Positions 10,284 through 23,736 are shown, numbered from the stretch's first letter. The stretch is DNA of 64,000 nt from Oikopleura dioica (GCA_907165135.1 OU015566.1:5564157-5628156); one strand, 5' to 3'. Program-made: numbers and translations. Notes: generated from the letters alone by a model not told the origin.

Positions 10284-11315
10284 CAGAGCTTTTTGCAGAA
10301 ATTAACTTTATTTTAATTTATTTGTACAAAATGCCAATTCTGACAACTACGGAAGAGAATGAAAACGAATAATTCGATAATAATAAATAAAATTGTCGAA
10401 GAAATTTACCCTTTCGTCTTTTTTTGAATTCAAAATTGACCTAGATTCGTTTTGAATCAATTCTTGTGTAATTTTTATGTAAAAAATAACCAAAAAATAT
10501 GCTTCTGCAGCTTCCGCACATGTCTTCATTAATAATTCATGCCTTCCAAAAAATCAAGGCTTGGACGATTATGCAAGTGACCTAGATTTTGCCCGTGGAA
10601 CCTCGCTCTTGAAATTGGTGAAAGCGCAGACGTACGTAGGAACTTGTCTTTTCCCTCAATTGTGTTGGTGTTTGCCCGGCGCCAGGAGTATGCACATGCT
10701 CCTTCTGTCGGCAGTGCGGAACAAACGAGCCAAGTCGAATTGTTCTGCTCATAATGGACTATGTTAACTATTCAATTCATTGCAAGTCAAACGAGGATTT
10801 TAGACAAATAGCATTACAAAACGAGCAGCGGCCGCGTGCCCCGCCAGTTACAAGTAAATACGGATTAAAAGCACTCTTTGTCTCTTGCTTTTATTCTTGC
10901 ACCGTGCGCGTGTTCTATCTGATTATCTGGCTGTCGGCTTTTTTCGGGAAAATTAACAGAGATCAAGGAGGATCGCTTTCGCATCTTTTATTGACATTCC
11001 ATTATTTGGGCCCCAAAAATTTAACTACACGAAAAACAGCGAGGAAAAAGCATCTAACCAAGCTTTTTTTCGACTTTTCGTTATTGATTTATTGAGCCCA
11101 TGAACTAAAATTACGCAAGAAACTCATCTAGAAACTTCATGTAAACGATCATCATTTTTTTGCATCATTTATTTACAATTGTAAAAAATTTTTTGTTTTT
11201 AAATTAGACAGCAAAAGGGAAGAGCTCGCAGAGTAAAAAGAGGAAATATACAGCAGTGTTAGAAAGTGTCGTTGCATAAATAGAACTAGTAAGATCATTT
11301 TTTTCTGCCATTTTT
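10284..11315. other. Intergenic, no gene seen
   Basis: About 1 kb containing a GC-richer patch (10560-10870) with unsupported open frames on the plus strand. The right end (11100-11315) is likely the 3' UTR of the minus-strand BTB zinc-finger gene. Confidence 0.5.
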
Positions 11316-14300
11316 TCAGACTTCGACTTTGATGTCTTCCATTTTTTCATCGGCGTGTTCGTCGATCTGGAGGGACTGTTCTTCGTCTTCGGAGTTGTTT
11401 TCGAACTGTGGCTGGTGGTGTTCGGAGCCTTCCGAGCCGCTTGGGGAGCCGGGGTTGATCGTGGCGATGTTTTCCGGGTTGCTCTGGCTGGAGTTGTTGA
11501 GAAGAGCGGCGCTGAGCTGGGCTTGGGCGCTTTGGGCGGCTTGGCGCTGCGAGTTGAGGAGGTTTTGGGTGAGAGTGGCGAGGAGCGGGTTCATTGTCAG
11601 GGATGGGTCGAATTGCTGGTAGGGGCTGCTGTGGACCATCGAGGGTGGGGCGTCGTCTGAATTTTATTTTTAGATTATAGTTTTCCACGAAGATGAACTC
11701 AGTTAGATATGAGATGATGATTGTCATAAGTTCTTAATTCAGCTCCAGTTGTGGCTTTATTCATGACTCAACGACTTTTTTGTTGAATATGCATAAATTA
11801 TATAACTTGTTTTGGATTAAACGTAGATCATATTCGGCTATTATTTTGAGAAAGAATAGATTCTTACCGTTTCGGAACGGTCGCGCTCCGCCGGGCTGAT
11901 GCTGGTGCATTCTGTAGTGAGCCTTGATGTCCGCTGGGGAGCTCGTTGTGAAGGCGCAGGAGCCACAGGAGAATTGCTGCTGCCCGGTGTGCTGAAGGAG
12001 AAAGATGAAAAATTGAGGATGACGTGTGTTTTAGCTACCTTTGCTTTGTGAAGACGGAGGGTATAATTTCTGGTAAATCGTTTGCCGCAAATATCGCATT
12101 CAAAGGGCTTGACGCCACTGTGCAGTTTGATGTGCTGCTTCAAGTTGTGGTAGCTGAATTCAAAGCGTTAGTGACGCGCTCGTTTGAAGACCTCCTTACC
12201 GGGTGAAGCGGGAGCCGCAGATTTGGCAGACGTGGGGCTTGGGGATTGAAGTGGGCAGTGTTCGGCGACGGACGGGCATGTACTGGCCGGTTGGCGGAAG
12301 AGCGGGCAGATCGGGCTGGGTGAGTGGCTTGCCGGTTCGGGTTCGGCCGACTACTGTGCCGGGAGTGGGGATGCAGGGATCGGTGTCCATGGCGATGACG
12401 GAGAGATTGGCTTGGTTCGACTAGGGTAGATGTCAGATAGAAGTCAAAATGAAAATTTCAAAAGAAACTTCAAAACAATGGAGACTTACCGAGACGCTAG
12501 AATTGGGAGACTGGGGGACCATCAGACCCATGTTGTTATTTTTGTTGAGATTGTCGTCGAACTCTGGGTTTTCTTCGTCTCCTTGGTGCCCTTCGCTCAT
12601 TCCAGAGTCGATTTTCGCACCTAGAGAAAAAAGTTTAATTGGATTGAATTTGTTTTTGAGTTGGGTAAGGGGGCGCTGTCAGCGGTTGACAATTTGAAAG
12701 TGCTATTATGGAATTAGGTGCATATGCTCTAGCTACGTGCAGTTTTGGATTGCTGCTAGCAAGAGTGTAGTCATGATACACTTAATTTGCGTCTTAGCGG
12801 GCTAGCGTTGCAGATGGATAGGAGCAGGGAGCAATTTTAGGCCAATTGCGCCGGATCAAAGTTGCCCCCGATTTAATCCCGGCCACAATTAACCTGTCCG
12901 AGCAGCGAAAATGCATCGGGTTAGAAATTCGCCCGCTTTCTTCGCTTTTCGATAATTGGCCATTTTTTAAAATTTGGAAGGGGGAAATTGAAAACTTGAA
13001 AATTGAAAATTGTAAAAAAGGGAAGAAGAGAGCTCATTTTCTATCTATGCACCGGGATAATTAGGCTTTCGCTGTGTAAAAGGAGCATTTGAAATTGCTC
13101 CAACGATCGCTGCCCGCATCAGTTAATTAGGCACAATTTACTCTGGTGGTGCTAGTGCCGGTGATGCCAATTATCCGGCCATCGATACCGACGGCCCTGG
13201 CGCCCGTCTCTCCTTTTTCATGCTTTCGTTTTTCGGGATCGGACTCGGGCGATTTCGAAAATCGAAACGGGCCGCTCCCAAAAGATCTAGTATTGTCTTT
13301 GCGTTTCCGAATGCAAGCCGCGGCATGTTTTGCCAAAAATGCCGCAGCGGAAATTCCTAATTCAAACATGAGCTGCTGTATTTAACTCGCGCCTCGGGGC
13401 AAAACTGCATGATGTGCCCTTTCGCCTGTGTTGTCCAATTACGGGGAAATAAAGTGACTTTTGCAGCGCCGCGGGCTGCGCGATTTTGATTGCATATTCG
13501 CCCTGTAGCCTATAGAAGGCCATTATGATTTAGGCGGCACCCGGGGGCGATGCACAGCGTGATGCGTGCCTAACATTTTCTCACATTCCCTCTCTCTGCC
13601 TGGGCCAAGCGCGCACGCGACTCGGATGCAATTCATCAAGCGTTGATGTCATTGCACTATCCCACGCTTTGGCTCAAGCAGAAAATTGCTTTATTTATAA
13701 AAAAATTACCTAGGGAGGATTCTGTTGTCTCATCTCCATCGCCATTTTGGCTTGAAACGGTGCTTATGTCCTTCTGCGGGCTGCAGCAAGAATCGTTGCT
13801 GGCGACGGTAACTGGCGATTCTTGAGGAGTCACGATTGCGCTGTTGGGCTGCTGCTGCTGCTGCTGGTTGTTGAGCTCGTTGCTCATCTTGAGAATCTGC
13901 AGCAGCTGCGGGATGTTGTCCTTCAGCAGGGCTTGCGCATCCTGTCCACCGTTGTTTCCTTGGGACATTCCAAGGACAAGTCGGAGCATTTCCAGTTGCT
14001 GGAGGGAGTTGGCCATTGGCCCGGGAGAACTTTGCATGCTCGTGAATTTTCTAAAGAAAAGATAAAGAAGATGAACGCAAGAAATAATCGGGTTGATCTT
14101 GAATGAGTTTTCTTACCGGAGAAAGTCGGAAACAGGCTGGATGTGCAAGTGAACTGATGCGAGGAAGACATCATTAACATCACTTTGCGGGACATTGAGC
14201 ACGGAAGTGTATGCGTACTCCAACAATGGCAGGAATCCTTTCACCGTCACGTTTGCATTGTTCAAGACGACGCGAGGTTGGCCGCACCCCTCTACAATTC

Positions 14301-15090
14301 AAAGTTAAATTTCCATTTCATTACCACATCCCATCGTAAGTTAAAATCGATCTAAGAGGCAAACACATGCCTCGGTCTGTGGAAATGGCTCGGACTGAGT
14401 GAAAAAGCTTTGGACTGTGGAAATAAGAATGTGTGTATGAATGTCTTGTTGCGAAAAAAGATCGATCGAGGGAGCAGTTCTCAGTGCTCCGGAAGGGAGT
14501 TAATCGAGCCGCGCCTTGTTTGCTGATCTGGTTAGCAAATAGGTGTAAACTGGGTTGAATAAGTTAACCTAGCACTCCAATGATTGACGATTCAACACCT
14601 TCCCGTGCCCAATATTCACTAGCCAAGGGCCATCCAAATAACAGAAGCTTCTTTCCCTTGAGTTTAATTGAAAAAATGTCAGTTTGGCAATAAAATTTAG
14701 ACATAGCTCGAAGTACACTAGATTGCCCACCCTTCCATAAAACATAAAAGCAAGAAAAAAAAAATTGACGACTCACCTTGGAGGAAGAAATTACTGCACG
14801 CTGCCATAACGATTTTGTGCGCGCCAAATTCTTGTCCCTAAAAGCACCACATGAGTTGTTTTACGATCATGCGCACTCGCATTTCTACGGCAAGAGAGTC
14901 GTGTGTCTTGCGCCTGTTCGAGTGTCTTTGTTGATTTGAATAGCCATCATCTTTCGTTTTTTATGATGATAAGCGATTAATCTCTTACCTCAACGACGAT
15001 GGTCAGGTCGACGAGCATATTTTCTTTGCGGAAAAGATTGAGTCGCATGAAGAGCTGCTCGTGGTGTTGGTCGTCTCGGTGAGTGATCAT
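11316..15090 (-). CDS. BTB/POZ C2H2 zinc-finger transcription factor
   Basis: Nine exons keep phase exactly and give 536 residues: 15090-14989, 14837-14777, 14291-14117, 14050-13710, 12620-12490, 12420-12200, 12153-12039, 11991-11868 and 11656-11316. All introns are GT-AG. Residues 1-120 form a BTB/POZ fold ([47 protein letters not shown]). A polyglutamine tract (six Gln) and acidic linker follow. Three C2H2 fingers then occur: CQIC..HIKLH, CDIC..LHKAKH (with an HTG linker) and CGSC..HYRMH. The C-terminus is Gln/Asn/Ser-rich and acidic. The ATG at 15090 directly follows an acceptor-like TTTTCAG, so a 5' UTR intron or a trans-splice site is likely. It should act in the nucleus as a DNA-binding regulator. 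It resembles ZBTB proteins, but I cannot name an orthologue. Confidence 0.9.
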
Positions 15091-17020
15091 CTGAAAATTG
15101 AACATTTTAGACTCTCTCTTTTTTTCGAACTTTTTGGAGAAATGAGAATGAGGGCGGACTGATCAGTTGCATGAAATTCTGGAAACGAAGGAAAGATCGG
15201 AATTTAATACTTAAGCTGTTTTTTTCAAGATTTTGCAAAAAAAAAAAGAAATGAATAAAAATATTTTTGACTTGCCGTCGTTAGTGTTCTTTTCGAAAAA
15301 AAGCAGTGGCACCTGCTCTGGCTTGTGTGCTGCTCTTAGTGTGCTTTTACGACCGGGCTGCAACTTGAAGGACTCCTGCCTAGAGAGGCCAGGCAGGCCC
15401 CTCCTTCTCTAACTCAACTGGGCAGACAAAAGATCAAGTAGCATAGAGCAGCAGCAGTAATCGTGCCCAACTGCCACTCGAACGCCTGCTTTTTCAAATA
15501 AAATAGGGGCCTCTCTCTCTCTTTCTATCTCTCTCTTGGAAAATGAATGAAATAAGGTGAATCGCTGCTTTTGCATACGAATTTTCGACGCAAGCGCGGT
15601 TCGAAAAAAAAATTACTTTTGCCAATCGAGAAAGAGAGGCAGGAAATCTCTTATGCAATCTCGAAAAGAAATGACTTTTTTCTTTTTTTTTTAAAGAATT
15701 TTTTTTTATTAATCTTTCCAGACCCTTTTTTCGCTTGCATATTTCTTGCATGGATGGCGCTGTTCCCTCCCGCTCAAGAAAAAAAGAGGAGACCTCCCTT
15801 GAGACCAGCTCCTTTTTTCGACCAACCACATGCAGCCATGAGCTAATGCATGCGCGCTGTGCTCGGATGCAAACAGCGCCACCACAAGTTTGATGTCAAG
15901 GATGATCTCTTTTTTCTAGTGCTTTTTGTTACCTTTACTGAGTTTTCCGGCATTTTGGCGAAGATGAAGATTTGCCTCGAAATCTGGATTGGTGGATGTT
16001 TGCCGTCTCTCTGTTTCAGTCGAATAACTGTAGTTTCTCGATCAGTTTTGAATTAATTCTTTGTTTTTGAAAAGATAAAGCTTTGAATTGCAGATTTTTT
16101 TTTCGCCGCGGAAGTTGTTGCTGAGTGAGCTTCTGCGAGAGGTATGATCTGCCAGGTTCAAAACGCAAGATATTTAGCAAGCGAGGATCCGCCTTGCCGT
16201 GGCATACAAGATCAGTGGAGGGCGCCCCCTCGCCCAAGCAGCCGCAGTTGAGGGCAGCCCGGAGCCACGCAGCCCAGCTAAGCTCTTGCTACCTGCACGA
16301 GACTCTACTAATGGATTGGAACTCGACTATACTTGTTGCTGCGTAACTTGACCGTATTTATATCCAACCGCCCGCCTCCTTTAAAACTAAAAATGGAACT
16401 CAGTTTATAGACAAATAAAATTGTCCCTCTTTGAAAAAGATTATTGTATCAAGATAATTTCAAATTTAAATTGCATTTAATTATTTGAAGAATAATAAAA
16501 ATAATTAAAATTTGTAATCGATCCATCTTTTTGAGCAATAATTTTTATCAAATGCGATATTGGCTTCAAAAGCAATTGAGTCAAATAAAAGCCAGTTGCA
16601 AAACGATACACTGCATGCCGATAAAACAAGCATTGCCTCCTGCTTCTTGTTTTCGCCTTGAAAGGGAAAATGGTCATTTCTGCGGGGAAGTCCTGGAGGA
16701 TTTTATTGCACCGGCGACTAACCTTGCCTCGCTCCCGCTTGCTGTAAATTTTGTAGGAAGAAGTTTCTTTCCTAGAATTTTATTTTATCGTTTTTGCTTC
16801 TTCAATTCTCAATTTCAAATTCACAAAATGAAATGAAGGATCGATTTCTGGTTGTATAACTAATATTCAAATTTCGTCTTTCTCCACAGAAAAATCAAAA
16901 TTCGCAGCTGGAATCAAAAAGGGCAGACGGGTTCATTGCCAGACTCGTCAGAAAAAAAGAGAATCTTGGATCATGAGATCCGAAAAAGAAGTCTTAAGAT
17001 TGCCCATTCAGTTTCGGAAA

Positions 17021-17120
17021 TTTAGCCCAAGATTGTCAACTTTATGCAAAGAACCTTTTATGTCCAAAAAGCAATTTTTGGTTACAAATTTCAGCATGAG
17101 TCGACAATCTTGGGCAAAAA
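17021..17120. repeat. Short inverted repeat with GCCCAAGATTGTC arms
   Basis: The left arm (17024-17040) is GCCCAAGATTGTC and the right arm is its complement ending GGGC at 17115. A related arm pair (GCCCAAGATTATC) bounds the element at 35269-35402, suggesting one small TIR family. Confidence 0.6.
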
Positions 17121-17575
17121 TTGAGTAAATCTGAATTTTATTCCAAAAAAAAAGTTGTCAGAAGAGATTATTTGATTCCGGTTAATAGAAGCTGCCAAAA
17201 ACGAGTGATTCGATTTGCACCCCCTGTAGCTGCGATTGCTGCTGCCACTGTAGCTGCGTGAGAATTAATCTGTGTGCAAAAGCATAGGATCAACGCAGTG
17301 GGAGGCCTTATCTACCGCCATATTTGTGCTAAGCAGGGTTTTGTAACGCTATCGCATATTTTTCACTTATCACAGGAGAGTGAGAAGACTGATGAGTTTT
17401 ATTCAATATCGCCCTCTTCTGACCAGCATGAGAGCGAACTTGCATCTTCGAGGAATCCGATAATCGACAACGAAACAATTTCAAGTCAGAAGCAAAAATA
17501 ACACGGGGGTTCGAACTTGGAAGAATAATCATCTGATCTTATTTGAAAAACTGTATAAGAACCTTCAAAAATATT

Positions 17576-17918
17576 GGCTAGCCAATCAGATGCTAGCATA
17601 GCCCCATATCAAGGCCCCATTTTAACGGATTTCTTAGATGATGTTCGGAGAAGTTTGCAATTAGAATTGGTACAGGACCAATTCTTCTATAATATAGCTA
17701 GAATTGGTCTTATACCACCTACCTAGTGGGGGGGGGGTCCCGGCGGCGTAGCCCCTTGGTAAGGGTTAGGGGTATCATACCAATTCTAGCCAAATTATAG
17801 AATAGTTGGTCCTGTACGAATTCTTATTGCATACTTCCCCGAACATCATCTAAGAAATCCGTTAAAATGGGGCCTTAGTATGGGACCAATGCTAACGTCT
17901 GATTGGTCTAGTCGGTCC
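17576..17918. mobile_element. About 340 bp fold-back element
   Basis: An inner 36 bp perfect inverted repeat (GGCCCCATTTTAACGGATTT at 17612 and its complement ending 17876) extends outward imperfectly to about 17576 and 17918. More internal inverted segments (GGTACAGGACC) make almost the whole element a hairpin around a G-rich centre with TAGCCCC. The G-rich centre resembles those at 22.7 kb and 45.2 kb. Confidence 0.75.
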
Positions 17919-18550
17919 TGCACTAATTCTAATTGCAACCTTCTATTTTGGGGACTGTCTTGTTGAATTTTAACCCGTTTAAATGGTGCTCAATTATTGA
18001 GCTGGGCTGGTTGACTGAAATATATCCACTTAGTATGATTGGCAGTAGCACAATCCATTTCCTAAAACGCCAGGGTCGTAATTTTCCGCATTCGTGCACC
18101 CGGTCCCTTATACAGCCGAAAAAATATCGATGTCTATCATAAACATCATCGTATTTTCCACGCCATCGTAAAAATACAAATTCGGGTCGATCATTTCCCT
18201 TTGATCAAGTGATGATTTGCTTCTTCTCAGATGCAAATTTCACGATCTGCGGAAATTGCATTCGATCTGAAGGAGTTGCTTTTCATAAATACGCTTTTTC
18301 AACTTTTTAGGTCAAAAGCACTAGATTTTTATGGAGGTAGCAGCGGAAGAGCGGGGTAGGAGCGGGGATAATCCTGCGACTCAGCTGCAATAAAAAAGCA
18401 GGTACTTCAACTGCTCAACTTTTCGTTTATGACTTTTGGATGATACTTCTTCTTTGTCTTGCATTATCGCTGCTGGCCGTAAAAAATTACTAGGCGGCCT
18501 TGAAGAGCAATTTGAAAACGGATTCTCCTAGGAAATTCATAGCTCAATTA

Positions 18551-18751
18551 CAATAAAAACGCCTGGTCTGGGACGGTCAAAAATACGCCTGGTTTGGGAC
18601 GGTCGGGCCGTTTAAAGATCAAAGGCACACGCCCAGGGGGTGATTTTTAACTTATTGCGAGCGAAATTGGCGCTAGAGAAGAAAATGAAAAAACGCCTGG
18701 TTTGGGACGCTTTTGTTGATTAAGGCCGTCCCAGACCAGGCGTTTTTACTG
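18551..18751. mobile_element. 201 bp mariner-like MITE
   Basis: Terminal repeats CA(A/G)TAAAAACGCCTGG followed by TCTGGGACGG face each other and are flanked by TA on both sides. Extra internal copies of GCCTGGTTTGGGACG give a nested structure. There is no coding capacity. Confidence 0.75.
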
Positions 18752-19974
18752 TAATGGGCAACTAAGCAAAAAAAAATGAAGAAGTACCAAAATATGATCG
18801 ACACCAATTTGTGTTTCGAAGGTATTTTCTTTAAGAACGTACTAGACTAAGTTCGCAAGCACAATACCTTGGCTTATGAAAGGCGAGTTACACAACCTCA
18901 CTACATATATAAAAATATTCTCGCTCTCTCTCTCACTTTGAATATGTGTTAAATGATATAACCGGGAGTGTGGAACTGGTGTAGTCGTTGTAATTGAAAG
19001 TTAAATGCTTTGACCCTGTTGAAGGGTCCGTTTCCTTGCGCAACGATTTGCTTCAGTTGCCGTTGAATACTTCGAGCAATGCTCAAAGCACCATGTCTAA
19101 ATCTCGATAAAAATGCTCATTCTTACATTATGGTTATGGAATCAATACGCATTCCCGAATCTCGTTTAATTATATATCCCCGTTTATCGGGCACAGATTA
19201 TTCAAAGAAGATAATTTACATAGCAAGAAGAACATCGCAACAAAGATGCCTCTCTCATCAAAATAATCTTTATGAATACCAAATACTGATAAACAATCTT
19301 CGAGAAATATCTAATTCAAAAATTCAAAAGAAAAAAAACGAATGATTCGAAAAGCTAGGAAAAAAGTTTTCAGATCACCCCCTCCCCCGACGATTGTGGG
19401 CAAAAGCTGAGGAGGGAGGGGGTTCTAACTCGTCTGTGATTGCCAATCACTGATTGGTGGAAGCAAAATTACTGACCAATTATTATTTGAGAGGAACACC
19501 CCCCAATAATAATCACCCCCACTGTCAAAGGGCTACATTCTTCACCCCCATAGCCCCCCAAAAATAATTTTGTGGCTTGAAAATTGAAGCATTTCATCAT
19601 CAGTTTCACTGTTAAAAATTCGTATTTTGCAATTTTTCGCCCATCGCGTAATACTCCTTAATCCGCATGTTCCATGCCAACGCGTAAAACACAAAAATTA
19701 ATCATCGGCACAAAGGGATTAAAAGTGTGAGATGATTTTTTCATTTTTTGACGGAGCGGCGCGACTCCCCGCTGCGCCGGAACTCGCTGCCATCAAACGA
19801 GAAATCGGCGGCTAATCCGAAAGCGAGAGAGTGAGGCCTCTCCAAAACTCGTTCGGGGACACTTCCAGGCAAGGCGCGAAATCAAATGAAAATTTGCAGA
19901 TTACTGTCATCCGACGATTAATTTTCTTTTGATTCCTTTTCTCATGGACTCGCATTTCCGTTTATTGTCAGTTT

Positions 19975-20215
19975 AAGGGTTAACCCTTAGGGTTAGTAAC
20001 CCCTTGGCGCATGTAGTGATAAAACAAAGCCTGCTTCAAGTTATACTGTATAAATTGGCCATTTAATTAATCTGAAAAAAACAAACAAGAAAAAAAATTA
20101 AGGGTATCATGATGAAATCGCAATTGAAAAATTTTAACCCGCTGCCGCAGGCATGCACAAAGCTAAACCTATTTCGGCGAATCCTTACCCTAACCCTAAC
20201 CCCACTTTAACCCTT
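19975..20215. repeat. Interstitial TTAGGG-type repeats in inverted orientation
   Basis: On the left GGGTTAACCCTTAGGGTTAG, on the right TACCCTAACCCTAACCCC followed by TTTAACCC. The unit equals the animal telomere hexamer. The opposing orientation makes an approximately 240 bp inverted repeat, so this may be another TIR element and not a telomere relic. Confidence 0.5.
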
Positions 20216-20546
20216 TATTTGAGAACATGCAGTATTTTGATTCCGATTCTGAATATATTCGCGTTGCGAGGAGATCCGCGGAAATAATTTTCACCAAACT
20301 AAACAGAGCATGAAAAAAGACGGCAATTCATTACTAGCTCGCATTTTTAACAATGGTGCTTTTGCCAGCAACGCTAAATCGAAGCAAATCGCAAATTGAC
20401 TAGAGCTGAAATTGAAAATGGGCGACAATGAAGAATTGCACCAGCGGAGCGTGACTACTTTTTTTTTGTGTGCGGAATAAGCTTCAATGGCTCAAGAAAT
20501 TTACATGCCGCGGCGCATTTGCCCCGACCTTGGCCAACAAGTTTAA

Positions 20547-21440
20547 GTGAAGCTTCGTGCGACTGCCCTGTTTAGACTAATAACTGCCAAGGCTTTCATT
20601 TCAACTCGTGCAGCAAATTCCGACTTTGTTTTTACATTACTACTGCCTCTTATCAAAACTTTCCTGAAACCATTCGACTGCAAATTGAAAGATGATCAGC
20701 GTTATATAAAAAATTCTGATTTTTTTTTTCTGTCAGAACTCTCGATTCGTAGATCTTTTTTATATAATTTGAGTTATATAAAATGTTATATAAAAAAAGT
20801 TACATAACGAAAATAAGCACTGGTAATCCAAGTTAGCAACAGTTGAAGTAGAATCTTCACAAAAGTAGGTCAACTGATGCAATTCTCGTGAATAAATTGA
20901 GACCGAAATTGGCTTATTAGGTTAGGAAAATGTGTATCGAGCTGAGTTGAGCTGAGCTGGCCTTTTGAGAGATCATTTAGCTCAGCTCAATCAGCCAGCT
21001 CAGCTCAGAAAATTTGCAATTCTGGCCCAAAACGTCTCTCCTATTCCTGCATGTGTGGCTCAAAACGTCGCTCCTGCTGGTGCATGTGTTGTCCAAAACG
21101 TCTTTTTGGCCACGTCGCCTAACTTGAAAATTCAATCGGAAAAGTCCGATTTTGTTGTTACATTACTACTGCTTCTTTATATAAAAAATTCTTGATAAAT
21201 CATTCTCTGATGTTGGAAATTCAGAATTTCAAATTCTGCATTTCTGAAAACGTTAATCCTGCAAATAAACGAACTCAAAAATTCTGTCTGTTTTTTTGTC
21301 AGAAGCTCTGACTCAGAACTCTTCCATCCGGAGATCTTTATTATAAAGTATTAGTTATATAACTTGTTATATAAAAAGTTATATAAAAAAAATGAGCACT
21401 GGAAATTCAGGCTTGGAATGGAAAGACTTGAAGTAGAATC
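20547..21440. repeat. Diverged direct repeat, two copies
   Basis: Segments around 20605-20880 and 21145-21460 share the order CCGACTTTGTT / TACATTACTACTGC / TCTGTCAGAA / GTTATATAAA / GAGCACTGG / GAAGTAGAATCT at about 540 bp spacing. Between them lies a short GAGCTGAGCTG-type repeat (20940-21008). No gene was found. Confidence 0.5.
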
Positions 21441-22547
21441 TCCAGAAAAATTGGGCACAAACCAAGAAAAGGAAGTGAGTTTTTGAATAGCCAATAAGAT
21501 TGTTGTACTTTGCCTACCGGCCAATCAAAACCTAGATCCAGATAATCACTTTCTTTTCTTGGTTCTGCCCAAAAATTGACCAATTCATAAGATACCCATC
21601 ATCAATTGAAGAATCATTTGGCATTATTTTCGATCAAAGCATAAAAAAGTATTCACGGCTCCTATTTTCGTATATTCGTGCGGTTATGGTGCTCCGTCAT
21701 GCACTGACGGAAGACGAAAAAAATCAAAAAAGGAAGAAAGATAACGACCGTGCGCAGAAAATTGGACGGGGCGTTTAATCATCTGGAACCTATATAATGA
21801 CCCTACCGGCCAATCTCGCGGAAATATCGATTCGAGGCCATTTCCTGGCGAGTACCTGGCGATACAGCAGAAAGAGGCGATAAGGGGGCTGGGCAGTGAC
21901 AGGATAAAGGGATCTGAATGATGATGACGCGTAAAACGGGAGTGGATTGATGTCCTGGAAGGAAGTTGATAACGGGTGAATATCTTGAACTGATACCCTT
22001 AAAATAATCCTCGGAAATTCTCTTGTTTCCAAGGGATTTTCCATAAATTGTCGACTAATTGGACAAAGAATTGCCGAAATCGACAATTTAGGGCCTTACA
22101 CACCTAGCTTTACCGACACTCTTAGACTTATAAGATCCATCTTCATAAAAGAAGCCATCGAAAATACACTCATCACAAGGCGACCTGCTTAATTCTTCTT
22201 TCCCTTCTTCTTTTCTTTTTTTCCTTCTGTTGTTAATTTCAAAGAACAACTCGGCGTAATAATTGCTAAAGAAAGAAAAGCGGAACCCAGCGAAGGGAAA
22301 AGTGATTTGTCTTTCTTTGGGTGCTTGTGAGATCTGAGCCTGTACCGCCCAAATCCGCCTTGGCGGTCGTTTATGCTTAATTCGACTGCGGATTAGTGCA
22401 CCTTAGACGGACCTCCGCTTTCAATCAGCTGGACAGCTTTCTTTTGGTACTCAAGCGCGGTGCAAGGCGGACAATGGGAGACAGCCCAGCGCTCCAGAAA
22501 GTAATAAACATCCTGATTGATGGGCAGGGTAAATGGACGGATAAGGG

Positions 22548-22753
22548 GGTAGAGAGGGGCTATCATTGGAGCCTATGATTCGAACCATCCAATATCTCTA
22601 GAATCTGGGGTAGTGGTTAGGGTTAGGGACGTGGAACTCTTAAGGGGGGTCCGGGCGAAGCCTCCTGGTTTAGGCCTAAGGGGGTCCCGGGGGCGTATCC
22701 CCCTGGGTTAGCTTTATGGTTAGGGGTAGCTCGAATGATAACCCCTTACTACC
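22548..22753. mobile_element. MITE with GGTAGAGAGGGG ends (copy 1)
   Basis: The left end is GGTAGAGAGGGGCTATCATT, the right end AATGATAACCCCTTACTACC, with a G/C-rich centre GGGGTCCCGGGGGCGTA. A direct GATAAGGGG flanks both sides, a candidate target duplication. A second copy lies at 45113-45238. Confidence 0.65.
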
Positions 22754-23471
22754 GATAAGGGGGCCATCATACTATGCCATGGAGATATCTCCAGTTTCTG
22801 TGACTTATTCATTGAGACGAAGATTTTTGATTCTTTCGTTCTCTTCGTGGAAGTCATTTTCTTTCAGGATTTTCCACGACGTCTTTATTCGAGAACCGGG
22901 AGAATAGATAGCCTTTATATATGGAACAAGATGTAGATTCTATTCTATTTGTTCTATTTATTGTTGTTTGATCATAAATATATAATGACTGGTTATCGCT
23001 ACTTTTATAGGAGAAATCTAGCATCCCACTTATCTCCTAAAACTCTGAGATCAAAGCGCGCCACCGCCCCTTTTTAAAGAGGCAAAAAATATTTGAAAAT
23101 AATGACGATAGAGCTATACAAGCAGAATAATTAACGAGTTGCTAGAAGTGCTCGCCTCTCTTGTCTAAACTGGATTAGAAAGGGCACTTAGCCAAGTACT
23201 CCACGAACAAGAAATGATAGATCGATCACCGCCCATTAGTAGTCCACATACAAATCAAACATATTAACACGGCAATTAGCATTTTTAAGGCGGCCAGCTT
23301 TGAATTAGACCCAATTTTTCAACCAAAAAAAAAGGTTGAAATCAAGGATGAAAATTCTAGAGCAGCCGCTCTTCTATGATTTTCTTCCGGAGTTAGTGCA
23401 GTGACACCCTTATTCTTCCAAAAGAAAAACAGTAGATAAAATAAAGATTTATTGATTTGAGAAGTTGCTGT

Positions 23472-23736
23472 CTACTTTTGGGGGTAAAAAGCTGACTTAG
23501 ATAAAAAGGCAGCTTGAAAATCGCAGAGGAAAAGAGCAGTTCTCCAGCCAGTGTCGCGAAATCGATCTCCTTGAGTTGCGCGAATGCAGTTTTGCTCGTA
23601 TTTCTGGTATACCATTTTCATAATCGATGCCGGGCCGCAGCTCATCCGGGCACCCCATGCTCAAATTATGAATTCGGATCACTGATCCATTCTCGATAAT
23701 TTTCGCGAACTCGTAACTCTTCATTGATTTTCTCAT
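23472..23736 (-). CDS. Small protein, 73 residues, unknown
   Basis: Two exons, 23736-23613 and 23569-23472, join in phase across a 43 nt GT-AG intron. The product runs MRKSMKSYEFAKIIENGS to SKSAFYPQK and ends TAG. A canonical AATAAA on the minus strand lies about 20 nt past the stop (around 23448). There is no signal peptide or membrane segment. I do not recognise it. The intron size, phase and poly(A) site support a real gene. Confidence 0.5.

Larger units (their letters stand above)
15091..23471. other. Gene-poor region, 8.4 kb, rich in inverted repeats
   Basis: I see no supportable coding exon here. The part nearest 15.1 kb may hold 5' UTR introns and regulatory DNA of the BTB zinc-finger gene. 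Elements listed separately lie at 17021-17120, 17576-17918, 18551-18751, 19975-20215, 20547-21440 and 22548-22753. Low-complexity CT and A-rich runs are common at 15200-15750. Confidence 0.55.

Noticed and set aside
10561-11095. Plus-strand open frames of 68 and 113 residues
   Set aside because: Overlapping and low in coding character, with no splice or poly(A) support.
13127-13385. Overlapping open frames on both strands in the BTB gene intron
   Set aside because: They lie in a GC-rich intron (12621-13709) of a well-supported gene and mirror each other. Some regulatory sequence is possible, but nothing specific could be named.
15494-15846. Open frames in a CT/GA-rich stretch near 15.5-15.8 kb
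   Set aside because: Low-complexity Lys/Arg/Phe-rich translations on both strands, explained by composition.
17495-17520. B-box-like GGGTTCGAACTT, possible tRNA
   Set aside because: No A box or cloverleaf can be made from the preceding 70 nt.
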